Origin: Bacteroidia bacterium | Lineage (GTDB): Bacteria > Bacteroidota > Bacteroidia > Cytophagales > Cyclobacteriaceae | NCBI GenBank assembly: GCA_030432655.1 | Contig: JAUILA010000001.1 | Coordinates: forward strand, 366,559 to 430,558 | Length of the DNA: 64,000 nt | Reading direction: 5' to 3' | In this document: positions 9,222 to 18,409 of the stretch, in pieces | How the letters are laid out: the number at the start of each line of letters is the position of its first letter | Position numbering within the stretch: position 1 is the first letter of the stretch | The notes under the pieces: model-generated | Databases searched by the model: none | What the model saw: the letters and a program-made list of their open reading frames with translations, nothing else | What the model was told of the DNA's origin: nothing | Translations under genes and position numbers: made by a program

Positions 9222-12200
9222 TAATGTAATCCGGAAGAATGAGTTTCCGGAGAATATGGACTTTGACTTTCTCCGTCAGAATGGCATCACCCATCTGGGC
9301 GAGCTGGCCGGAAAGGTATGGACTGATCATAATGTACATGACCCTGGAATTACTATCCTGGAAATGCTTTGTTACGCACTCATTGACCTGGGGTACCGGA
9401 CCCAGCTTCCGGTTCAGGACCTGCTGGCCAGGGATCCTTCCGGTCCGGGTTATGAGGATAATTTTTTCACTCCTGCTGAAATACTGACCAATAATCCAGT
9501 AACCATTCTGGATTACAGGAAATTGCTGATCGATACTCCTGGCATTCGGAACGCCTGGCTGGAGATCAACACGGAGCATAAAATGTATGTAAACAGCATC
9601 CGGAATGATAATCAGGCTGTCAGGGATGAGCTGAGCTGTACTCCCCGCGAATCTGATCAGTACAGGAATGTTCCTTGCAGCCAGAGAGAATCCGTCGAAC
9701 TTACCCTGAACGGTTTGTACGATGTATATCTGGAGCTGGAACGGCCTCCCGGAGCCTGCCGGTCTGATTTCAGTGATGAAAAAATCAAAGAACTCCTGGA
9801 GACGGTTCGAGCAAAACTGCATGCACACCGTAACCTGTCCGAGGATTTCGTCAACATTCATATCCTTTGTGAGGAAGAAATATTTTTCTGTGGAAATATT
9901 GTCCTGAAGGAAGGAGCAAATCCTGAAAAAGTGCATGTAGCGATATTGAAGGCCCTGCAGGAATTCCTGTCGCCTCCTTTGCAATTTTATACGCTTGAAG
10001 AACTGCTGGAAAAAGGGACTCCGATCGAAGACGCATTCGCCGGCCGTCCCCTGCTGTCTGAAAGTTACGGATTCCTGGATATGGCCGAAGTGGAGCACGC
10101 AAAACGAACCAGGGAAATACATCTGTCCGACATATACGGCCTGATCGGTATGGTGGAAGGAGTAAAATCGGTGAAGGATCTGATCCTGAAATACCGGTAC
10201 GCTGAAGGAGAAACACTCACCGGTGATGAAGGTGCTTGTGATTACTGGGTCCATACCCTCCGCAAGAATCACGTCCCCGTATTCTGTCCGGACAAGACCT
10301 GCTTTGATTTTTCCGGTGATGGCTCCCTTCGTATTCAAACCAACAAAAATAAGGTCCTCGCTCTTTTCCGTCAGGCTGTCTCCGTAAACAAAAAGGTCCT
10401 TTACAATGAACTGATGGATAAGTCGATCAAGGATGGCGCCTACAGATCCGACCTGAAAGAGTATTATTCGATTCAGAATGAATTTCCAAGAACCTATGGG
10501 ATAGGAGAAGGGGGCCTGGCGCCGGATGCCCCGGATACCCGAAAAGCGCAGGCGCTTCAACTCAAAGGCTATCTGTTGTTTTTTGACCAGTTACTGGCGA
10601 ATTATTTCTCCCAGTTATCACACCTCCGGGACTTGTTTTCCTTCCGGCCGGATTCGCTTCGGGCTGATTCATCCAATCATACGTACTTTGGGGCGGGGAT
10701 CGATACGGTTCCTGACATTGAGAAACTGATTCGGTTTTACACCGGGAATTTTGATGAGCCTGAGGGGTCAGTTGTGGCGCTGCCGATCAATCCTGAAGAA
10801 ATTGATTCCGGATCACTGGCGGAAGCTGAGTTTACACATCTGACCTTTCAATCAGTGACCGAGCGGGAAACTGCCATCCGCCAGCTATCCCGTGAATTCG
10901 GTCAGAATGAATTTGATATTGGCGTCCTTCCCGATGAATGCGGGTTCATTTTCGAACTGGTAACCAATATCAGCGGGGTTCAGCTGGTCAGTAAGCGAAT
11001 TTACAAAACCGCCGGGGAGGCCCGTCAGGCGGCTAAAACAATCTCGTTTCTCGCTTCACTGGATAAGGCGTACCACCGCGTCAATGATTATGAGGACCAG
11101 GAATTCAGTTTTGAGATCGTATTTACAAGTGTGGATTACCTGACTTACCTGACCGCCATCCTGGAAGACCGCAATGCGTATGCCCGGAGACGCAGAGACT
11201 TCCTGGATCACCTGCTTGACCGGTTTGCAGAACAGTTTACGGATTACTCCCTTCTTGCGTATTATTCTCCCGAATCAACAGAAACAGACAGGATATTGCA
11301 GGAGAATGAATGCAAAGCCAGATTTCTTTCTGCGTTGCCGGGTATCAACCGGAATCGCGGTAAGGCGTATGATTATCGTCTGAATGGATGGAATAATGAG
11401 AATGTGTCGGGACTTGAGAAGCGAGTTGCTGCCCTGGCCTGTCTTGATCCGGCCAAAAGACAGCATCTATGTAAATTCGATGTGATCAGGTATGATGACC
11501 GGTATGTCTATCAACTTATCGATGAAGCAGGGGAGGTGGTCCTGGCCAGTGATGTTGAATATACGTCAGAGGCAGAGGCAAAAGCTGCCTATACCAGTTT
11601 GCTGGAAAACCTGAACGATAGGTCGAATTATCAGGGATCGGTGGATAATGATTCGTTTGCCATCCGGGTACGGCACGGGCTGGGCTCAGCAACCTTCAGT
11701 CGAAAGTATACCAGCGCGGAGGAGCGCGATGCCAATATTCAAAGAGTTGCCGGTTTATACGGTGATGCCGGCAATGAGGAAAATGTTTTTGTTTCAGAAT
11801 ACATTTCGAGACTGATCCTTTCAAGTGAAGACGGCACCGCCCTGAAAGAAAGCAGGAGGCACTACGCGTCGGAGGAAGAAGCGAGGCGTGACATAAACTA
11901 CTTCAAAAAGAATATTAACAACCAGCTGTGGCTGGATGATAATGCGGAGCGGGTAAAACTTGAACTGGCCAGTACGACCATCCCGGATGTTTATCTGGAT
12001 ACAAGCCGGATTCAACCTGAGGAATTCCCGGTGATCACACGGCACCGGTGGAATATTAACGGACTCGACGGAACAAACTGGGTTGAGAGTAAGGCAGCGT
12101 ACGACAGCGAAGAAGAAGCTATGGAAGCTCTGAATCAGTTTCTGCGCACCAGGAAAAATGTTATTTCAATCCGCCTGGAAGAGGAAGAGCAGGGGACTAC

Positions 12201-15200
12201 AATCCGGGTAAGTGACGGAAGCAGGAACATCGCACAGGGGAGGTGCCGGAACATCGAAGAAGGCGAGAAAATCCGCGAGGAAATGCAGGAATTTCTGGGT
12301 GACAGAGAGCCGGGCGATCGCTGGGTACGGGCACATGACAATGCGTGTGGTTGGGTTGTGGAAGACCCTGACGGCACCTTCCTGCGAAGTTACCGGCTCT
12401 ATGACAACCGCCGGAAGGCAAAGGCGCTGGCCGATAAAGCATTCCGCCTTTTGAAGGATGATTCAAGCATTTCCATGAGGGAAATGGCTGGCGGACAGTA
12501 TTGCTGTGTGCTTTCAGATTCCGGTGAACCAGTGGGAATATCTGCCCGGTATGACTCGGAACAAAGCGCGCGTGATCGGTTTGAAAAAGCACGGGAGGCC
12601 TATGAGGCCTGTAATGTAAGCCTGGAGAATGGGTTGACAGGCTATCAGTTCAGGATCCCCGCCGCAGATTCGCGGGCAAACCCGTTATTGCAAAGCTATC
12701 ATCTGTACAGGGATAGAAAAGAAGCAATCAGTGAACTGGAAACACTACTGAAGACGGCCAAAAAGAGCTCGGCTTATTACAAAACAGGTGATGAGCCCCA
12801 CATTGATTTTAGTTTTGTTATCCGTGACAGCGGCAATCACTATCTCGCCGCTCACCCTGAAGAGTATGCCATTCCGGAAGACCGCGACAAAGCCCTGGAG
12901 GAAATCCGGGATGTAATGAAGAAAACCAAAAATCCATTTACGATCCGGAAAGAGTATACGGCGTGTCTTGAGATTGAGAATGAAATCATTCTGGAAGGGG
13001 ATCGCCCGTATGCTTCGGCCGGACCTGCCAGAAGAAATATGCTCTCATGCCTTACTTGTGCCATGGATTCGGAGAACTACGATGAGCGTGTTCTTCCCGG
13101 GGGGTATTCGCAGGAACTGATTCTTCGAAATGACCAGGGGGAAATTATCGCCCGTTATCCGAAGGATTATGTAGGACGGATAATCGGGGTAAATATTATT
13201 TCAAGGATCAAACAGTATTTGTCACCACATCTCTACCGAATTTCTGCGGTGGAGCAGCCGAACGAATGGAAATTCAGATATGCCTGGATCAGCGATGAAA
13301 ATGATCAGGGGACACTGGCCGAAAGTACGGCCTCTTTTGAAACGAGCGAACAAGCCGCCGGTGCCTGGGAGGAATTCAATTCAAAGCTGGACCGGTTAAC
13401 AGTGGAGGACCAGGAAAATGGTCTCCTGTTTAAAGACGACTCGGGAAATGAAATCGGTCGAACTCCTGAAAATGAGAATATTTCCGCTGCTTCTGCCACA
13501 GAGTATATTTCGCGAGTTACAGAGAACCGCCGTCTACTGGCAGCCGCCCCGGAAAATGAAGCGGCCGTAAGTCGTATCCCGGGCATGCGTGGAGGTAATT
13601 ATGTGTATCGGGTCATTCGGCGTGACGAACATCTGGCTTATTATCCTTGCCGGTGCAGTGAAAAACCTTCTGTTGAATTGCTTGACCACCTGTGGACCAC
13701 CGCTGTTCAGGGATATGATTACCTTGAGATTTGCCTGGCAGGGGATATTTGTATTTCGATTGACGGGCGCTATTACTTTGTCATTCGGGACAAATACTCA
13801 CATGAGATCTACCTGCGGAGTTATGTAGGATATGCCGACAGTACGGAGGCCATAAATGCATTCAGGGAGTACTATGTCAGGATCATTGATAAGGCATCTG
13901 ACGCCGCCAATTACGGCCCCTGGGATCCGGTGAACCCACCGGCTATTCTGACCAGTCCGCCTCCGCCTGAAAAAAAATGTGAAGTAACCTGTCCGCCCGA
14001 CCCGGCTCCCCTTGCCGTGGTCAGTCCGCATGCACTTGAAACATACAGTATTGATCAGCTTGCCGACCTGATGTGCTCATTTCCTGTGCGGCTAGGGGTG
14101 ACCAGGGAGGAAGACTGTGATCAGGAGGAGGAAATCTGTTATTTTTTCCACCTTCTGAATCCCGACCGGGAGCGGAATGACGAATGCAAGGAAGACTGGA
14201 TCAGCAGTTCATGTTATGAAACTATCCGCGAGGCATGGGAGGCATTCCGCGCATTTGAGCTGCTGCTTCGATACCGGGGGAATTATCATTTTCACCTGGA
14301 CGAGGAAGACTGCTGTTATCGTCTTGTAATCCGGGAAGTACTGCTGGTCAGCAAGTCGGGGTATGCCGAAGAAGCTGACGCCTGGGCAGCACTCACTGAA
14401 ATGCTTAAACTGACCTGTTCACCGGAAAATTTTCATGTGGACTGGGATGAAGATACCTGTGCCTTTACCATCTGTCTGATTGAGCCGGGCTACCGGCTGG
14501 CGTGTGATCCAGTACTTTATTACAGCAAAAAGGAAGCAGCTGATCAGGTGAAGAAAATACGCCAGCTTCTTCAGAAGCAACCCGTTGAACCATTGCAGAT
14601 ATCGGTGGTCAACAATGAGATTGATTATGGTTTTGAGATAAGCGACCTGAAACAACAAGTGCTATGGCGAAACTTCCAAACCTACAATACGGAGGAACAG
14701 GCGGAAAATGCAGCTTGGCAGGCAATTGCCTATGGCAGGGAGCTGAATTTCTATGGCGAATTCAACGGACAGCCAGCCTTATTTTCAAAGAACAAGAACT
14801 ATCTGAAAAACGGATTTTCGTTACAGGAGACGGACCTCATCGCTGTGCGGGGAAGTGATGCCCTAATTGAGCCGGAAAATCTGGCGGCAATACTTATGCG
14901 TAACCCACTTGACAAGGATCCGGAAGGCATTTCCCTTAAATTTTATACTACAGCTGAAAACGGAGTTGATCCTGTTCTTCTGTTAAGGTCCTCATCGCAT
15001 TTCACATCAGCTGATGATGCACTTACAGGACTCGATACGATGCGCGCCGCAATCGAAAAAGATGATTTTGATATTATTGAGAAGGATCAGTGTGGCCGGT
15101 ACGAAGTCTGTCTCACTGATGCCTCAAAAATGCCGGCGTGTCACCCGCAACGGTACAGTCAGCATGACGATGTGAAAGAGGCGATTGACCGGATCATGAA

Positions 15201-16455
15201 GTGTACCAATCCCGATGGCATGCACCTGGTCGAACATATACTCCTGCGACCTGAGAATGCCCGGGATTGTGAGTGCCTGATACCGGCGATTCCGGATAAG
15301 AGCTGTTGTATTGAGCTCCCGTTGCCGGAAGATCCCTGCCGGAAACCGGAACGGGACGAACGCGGTAATGAAATACGGGAGACTGATCATTATGTTCCTC
15401 ACGCAGATCCGTATTCCTTCTGGGTGACGGTTGTTTTGCCCGGATGGACAAAGCGATTTTGCCACCAGGAGCGGCGAACGGCATTTCAGCAACTGATTCG
15501 CAAGGAAGCTCCGGCGCATATCGGGATCAATATTCATTGGCTGAGCCCGGAAGATATGTGCGAGTTTGAAATGAAGTACCGCCGCTGGTTAAGATGGAAA
15601 AGTTGCAAGACTGTTTGTGGACAGCGTGATTACAAATGTGATCTGATTAACTGCCTGGGAATGCTGGTCAACATGCCGGCATGTGAGGTGCCGGAAGGTG
15701 ATCTGGGCTGTGACTGTGATTCACCGGTGGAGATCGGAGTGACTGACCTGGCGATAAATTATCTGTTTCACCAGAGTCCGGAAGAAACCTTTGGTGTGAA
15801 TTTCCTATCGCAGATAGGTATTGCAGGCGGGATCCGTCCGGGGATTGCGGCAAATGCGATCCGTTTGCCGGGGATTGATCGGAGAAAGATTCTGGCCAAC
15901 CCGGTAAGCGCCCTGGCCGGACTGGAAGAAAAGGCTAAACCTAAAGAGGCAGAAGAGAAACCAGTAGCCAGGAGCAAAGCCAAAGCTTCTGATAAGTCCG
16001 CAAAGGCTCCTTCAAAATCAGAACTGATAAAACTGATCCGGCAGCGGATGGCTTCTTATAAGTCGGATGTCGAAGTTATGACCGAACGGAGGTTCACGGA
16101 GAAGGAAGAATACCAGCGTGCTGTTTTATTTCTGGGTGGCCCTGCCCCGCATGATCAGTATACCGCCCTGATGGGTAAACTGTCTGATGCCTATGACCGG
16201 GCACGATCTAAAAAGAGTCTGGTCGGGTTGGGTAGTATAATGGCCAATGTGACCGGTTATTACATTGATCAGCATGTAACAAATGATCATTCAGTTTTGC
16301 CGAAGGAAATGCGTGATGCCCTTAAAGAGGCTACAGAAGGACTTGATGCGAAAGTGAAGAAACAGGTGCGGGAGCGGTGGAATGCCGGGGAATGGGAAAA
16401 CTGGTACAGTTCGAAGGCAGCAAGGGCTGCAAAGAAAATCCTTGCAGGCAAATAA
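9202..16455 (+). CDS. giant Afp12-like baseplate protein with ~20 degenerate repeat modules (2417 aa)
   Basis: The start at 9202 (MESSSDNNVIRKNEFP) is preferred; an in-frame codon at 9142 would overlap the upstream gene by 80 bp and adds residues unlike the family. Near residue 41, WTDHNVHDPGITILEMLCYA marks the eCIS Afp12/gp7-like N-terminus; GMHLVEHILLRP near 2006 and SFWVTVVLPGWTKRF near 2072 mark its conserved C-terminal part. Between ~580 and 2010 lie about 20 units of 50 to 75 residues, each with a beta hairpin (like FIFELVTNISGVQLVSKRIY) then a helix with E-A-x-x-A. These resemble the DUF1508/YegP pattern. A K/A/S-rich linker (~2242 to 2273) leads to a basic helical tail. Probably a baseplate arm or shell; the repeat role is inferred. 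Confidence 0.85.
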   Translation: MESSSDNNVIRKNEFPENMDFDFLRQNGITHLGELAGKVWTDHNVHDPGITILEMLCYALIDLGYRTQLPVQDLLARDPSGPGYEDNFFTPAEILTNNPVTILDYRKLLIDTPGIRNAWLEINTEHKMYVNSIRNDNQAVRDELSCTPRESDQYRNVPCSQRESVELTLNGLYDVYLELERPPGACRSDFSDEKIKELLETVRAKLHAHRNLSEDFVNIHILCEEEIFFCGNIVLKEGANPEKVHVAILKALQEFLSPPLQFYTLEELLEKGTPIEDAFAGRPLLSESYGFLDMAEVEHAKRTREIHLSDIYGLIGMVEGVKSVKDLILKYRYAEGETLTGDEGACDYWVHTLRKNHVPVFCPDKTCFDFSGDGSLRIQTNKNKVLALFRQAVSVNKKVLYNELMDKSIKDGAYRSDLKEYYSIQNEFPRTYGIGEGGLAPDAPDTRKAQALQLKGYLLFFDQLLANYFSQLSHLRDLFSFRPDSLRADSSNHTYFGAGIDTVPDIEKLIRFYTGNFDEPEGSVVALPINPEEIDSGSLAEAEFTHLTFQSVTERETAIRQLSREFGQNEFDIGVLPDECGFIFELVTNISGVQLVSKRIYKTAGEARQAAKTISFLASLDKAYHRVNDYEDQEFSFEIVFTSVDYLTYLTAILEDRNAYARRRRDFLDHLLDRFAEQFTDYSLLAYYSPESTETDRILQENECKARFLSALPGINRNRGKAYDYRLNGWNNENVSGLEKRVAALACLDPAKRQHLCKFDVIRYDDRYVYQLIDEAGEVVLASDVEYTSEAEAKAAYTSLLENLNDRSNYQGSVDNDSFAIRVRHGLGSATFSRKYTSAEERDANIQRVAGLYGDAGNEENVFVSEYISRLILSSEDGTALKESRRHYASEEEARRDINYFKKNINNQLWLDDNAERVKLELASTTIPDVYLDTSRIQPEEFPVITRHRWNINGLDGTNWVESKAAYDSEEEAMEALNQFLRTRKNVISIRLEEEEQGTTIRVSDGSRNIAQGRCRNIEEGEKIREEMQEFLGDREPGDRWVRAHDNACGWVVEDPDGTFLRSYRLYDNRRKAKALADKAFRLLKDDSSISMREMAGGQYCCVLSDSGEPVGISARYDSEQSARDRFEKAREAYEACNVSLENGLTGYQFRIPAADSRANPLLQSYHLYRDRKEAISELETLLKTAKKSSAYYKTGDEPHIDFSFVIRDSGNHYLAAHPEEYAIPEDRDKALEEIRDVMKKTKNPFTIRKEYTACLEIENEIILEGDRPYASAGPARRNMLSCLTCAMDSENYDERVLPGGYSQELILRNDQGEIIARYPKDYVGRIIGVNIISRIKQYLSPHLYRISAVEQPNEWKFRYAWISDENDQGTLAESTASFETSEQAAGAWEEFNSKLDRLTVEDQENGLLFKDDSGNEIGRTPENENISAASATEYISRVTENRRLLAAAPENEAAVSRIPGMRGGNYVYRVIRRDEHLAYYPCRCSEKPSVELLDHLWTTAVQGYDYLEICLAGDICISIDGRYYFVIRDKYSHEIYLRSYVGYADSTEAINAFREYYVRIIDKASDAANYGPWDPVNPPAILTSPPPPEKKCEVTCPPDPAPLAVVSPHALETYSIDQLADLMCSFPVRLGVTREEDCDQEEEICYFFHLLNPDRERNDECKEDWISSSCYETIREAWEAFRAFELLLRYRGNYHFHLDEEDCCYRLVIREVLLVSKSGYAEEADAWAALTEMLKLTCSPENFHVDWDEDTCAFTICLIEPGYRLACDPVLYYSKKEAADQVKKIRQLLQKQPVEPLQISVVNNEIDYGFEISDLKQQVLWRNFQTYNTEEQAENAAWQAIAYGRELNFYGEFNGQPALFSKNKNYLKNGFSLQETDLIAVRGSDALIEPENLAAILMRNPLDKDPEGISLKFYTTAENGVDPVLLLRSSSHFTSADDALTGLDTMRAAIEKDDFDIIEKDQCGRYEVCLTDASKMPACHPQRYSQHDDVKEAIDRIMKCTNPDGMHLVEHILLRPENARDCECLIPAIPDKSCCIELPLPEDPCRKPERDERGNEIRETDHYVPHADPYSFWVTVVLPGWTKRFCHQERRTAFQQLIRKEAPAHIGINIHWLSPEDMCEFEMKYRRWLRWKSCKTVCGQRDYKCDLINCLGMLVNMPACEVPEGDLGCDCDSPVEIGVTDLAINYLFHQSPEETFGVNFLSQIGIAGGIRPGIAANAIRLPGIDRRKILANPVSALAGLEEKAKPKEAEEKPVARSKAKASDKSAKAPSKSELIKLIRQRMASYKSDVEVMTERRFTEKEEYQRAVLFLGGPAPHDQYTALMGKLSDAYDRARSKKSLVGLGSIMANVTGYYIDQHVTNDHSVLPKEMRDALKEATEGLDAKVKKQVRERWNAGEWENWYSSKAARAAKKILAGK

Positions 16456-17892
16456 ATGGGGGCACAAGGACATCATATCGTCAAATTTAAATTTGATCTG
16501 CGGCTTAATGTGGAGGCCGACGCCATTCGATTGCAGAAAGACCTCAGCAGTCATTTCTACAAGGTAATTCAACCGGCACTTGCCAAATTTCTGGACGACC
16601 TGATCCCGGAGACAGAGCAGGTCAGGATAGACCGGCTGGAAATTGATCTTGGCAATCTGAACCTTGCGGGTGTCACTTCGGATGAAATTTTGGCGCGAAT
16701 CCTGAAATCGCTCAGGGAGCAGATCCATCCTGCTTTGCAGTCGCCGTTTGCTCCCTTGTCGATCGAACGGGCCACCTTACCGCAAGGAGCAGTGGAAAAT
16801 TGGCTTTTCTTCCTGGAAACAGGACAGCTGCCCTGGCCGCCTGAGGTGTCAGCGGATGAATGGAACAAACAAATTCTGGAAGGATTGATCAGGCATTCCG
16901 CCTTGCCTGGAAAACTGGTGGCATTGCTCAAAAAGTCATCGACAGCCTGCAGGCGATTAATACAGCAGTATAGTGATCAATTCCTTGTGCACCTCATTGA
17001 AATTTTTACCGGACATTCGCAGGCAGGCCTGGAAACGGCATGGGAGAATATACTGGAAAACAGTACCGGGCAAATCCGTGATGGCCGGATTGATCAAAGC
17101 ATTGATATGCAGGAATCAACCTCACGAATAACGGAGCCATTCAAACGAAGGAGAGCATTCCGTCATTGGTTCTGGGAGCAGATCCTTCAGCGGACAATCA
17201 TTGAAGGCAGGCGGGAATCGATGACTGAGCTAATGGAAAACATGATCCGTAACATTAACCAATCCGAAAGGCCGGGTCATGTGAGACATTCTCCCGGCAA
17301 AAACGGGAGCCATGCCAGTGATAATGCTGAAACGGAGAATACTTCTGTTTCTTCAGAAAATTCAGAGTCCCCGGAAAAAGCGCATGGATTGAAGGAGTGG
17401 TATCTGCAGCATGCGGGAATAATTCTCCTGCATCCGTTTTTGGCTCAGTTTTTTGGAAATACGGGGCTGGTAAAAAATGGCAAATTCCGGGATGCGGAAG
17501 CAAAGACCGCGGCGGTGCACTTGCTGAATTACCTGGTCACGGGAGAATGTGGCATGCCAGAGTACGCATTGCTGTTGCCAAAGGTATTGTGCGGAATACC
17601 ATTGGAAATGCCGGTACCGGCTGAGGTTGATCTTGAAGAGGATTGGCTGAATGAAGCCGATCATTTACTCGAGGCAGTGGTGGAGCAGTGGGAGGCGCTA
17701 GGTAGTGTATCTGCCGGTTCGCTTCGCGAGGGGTTTCTTGAGCGCCCCGGAAAATTAACACACACAGGCAATGGCTGGTTGCTTCAGGTTGAGCAGCAAA
17801 CACTGGATGTATTGCTGGACAGGCTGCCCTGGGGTTTGTCGGTGATTAAACTGCCCTGGATGAAGGAAATGATGAAAGTAGAATGGAGATAG
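16456..17892 (+). CDS. eCIS tape-measure protein (CIS_TMP family, Afp14-like)
   Basis: A 478-residue protein. The N-terminus (HHIVKFKFDLRLNVEADA, a helix of LQKDLSSHF type, then QVRIDRLEIDLGNL) and the C-terminus (HAGIILLHPFLAQFFGNTGL, then a W-L-L-Q-V-E-Q-Q-T-L-D-V-L-L-D-R-L-P-W-G block) are the signature ends of the contractile injection system tape-measure family. It sits inside the tube during assembly and sets the particle length. The middle (~230 to 310) is polar and poorly ordered. The gene follows the Afp12-like stop directly and overlaps the next gene by 10 bp. Confidence 0.88.
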   Translation: MGAQGHHIVKFKFDLRLNVEADAIRLQKDLSSHFYKVIQPALAKFLDDLIPETEQVRIDRLEIDLGNLNLAGVTSDEILARILKSLREQIHPALQSPFAPLSIERATLPQGAVENWLFFLETGQLPWPPEVSADEWNKQILEGLIRHSALPGKLVALLKKSSTACRRLIQQYSDQFLVHLIEIFTGHSQAGLETAWENILENSTGQIRDGRIDQSIDMQESTSRITEPFKRRRAFRHWFWEQILQRTIIEGRRESMTELMENMIRNINQSERPGHVRHSPGKNGSHASDNAETENTSVSSENSESPEKAHGLKEWYLQHAGIILLHPFLAQFFGNTGLVKNGKFRDAEAKTAAVHLLNYLVTGECGMPEYALLLPKVLCGIPLEMPVPAEVDLEEDWLNEADHLLEAVVEQWEALGSVSAGSLREGFLERPGKLTHTGNGWLLQVEQQTLDVLLDRLPWGLSVIKLPWMKEMMKVEWR

Positions 17893-18395
17893 AAATAATC
17901 ATACCGATTGTGACCGTATTGCTGGGAGCATTCGCAACCGCGGTTCTGGGTTATTTCTTTGGTATGAGGAAAATGCGAAGGGAATACCGCGGATCGATTG
18001 GTCAGGAGGTATGGAAGGTGCGGAAAGAGACATATGCAGAATTGCTTGGTTATATGAAAATACTTCCGCTATGGCCAACCCGATCGGGGAAGGCCACTTT
18101 CGGAGAATTGCAGAGGTTGAGTAAAAAATTCAGAAACTGGTATTTCGGAAACGGGGGATTGTTTCTTACGGAAGTCAGCAAGCGGCATTATTTCGACGTG
18201 CAAAGTTCAATTCAGGACTTACTTCAACGGCATCCTGATACGAAAGAAATAATCGACCCTGACATCTATAAAGCGGTAAGAAAGAAACTGAGTGCATTGC
18301 GAACGGAGATGACCAATGACCTTTTATCCAGGGAGCGGGACCTGCTGACAAGTAAGAATGAGCAGACAACAGATTCAGGAATAAACGAAACATGA
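17883..18395 (+). CDS. small membrane-anchored protein of unknown function
   Basis: A 170-residue protein with one N-terminal membrane segment (IEIIIPIVTVLLGAFATAVL) followed by a basic, mostly helical soluble part (RKMRREYRGSIGQEVWKVRK, then RKETYAELLGYM). The WYFGNGGLFLTEVSKRHYF segment resembles small stand-alone membrane proteins found in many bacteria, for which I know no function. It overlaps the tape-measure gene by 10 bp and lies 14 bp before the first DUF4157 gene, so it belongs to the eCIS operon. It might attach particles or cargo to the membrane; that is speculation. Confidence 0.7.
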   Translation: MEIEIIIPIVTVLLGAFATAVLGYFFGMRKMRREYRGSIGQEVWKVRKETYAELLGYMKILPLWPTRSGKATFGELQRLSKKFRNWYFGNGGLFLTEVSKRHYFDVQSSIQDLLQRHPDTKEIIDPDIYKAVRKKLSALRTEMTNDLLSRERDLLTSKNEQTTDSGINET

Positions 18396-18409
18396 AATAA
18401 AGATCCGAC

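Noticed and set aside
9211..10560. A 449-codon open frame on the minus strand
   Set aside because: It lies fully inside the Afp12-like gene on the other strand. The + strand frame has clear family motifs, and the antisense product has no recognisable domain.
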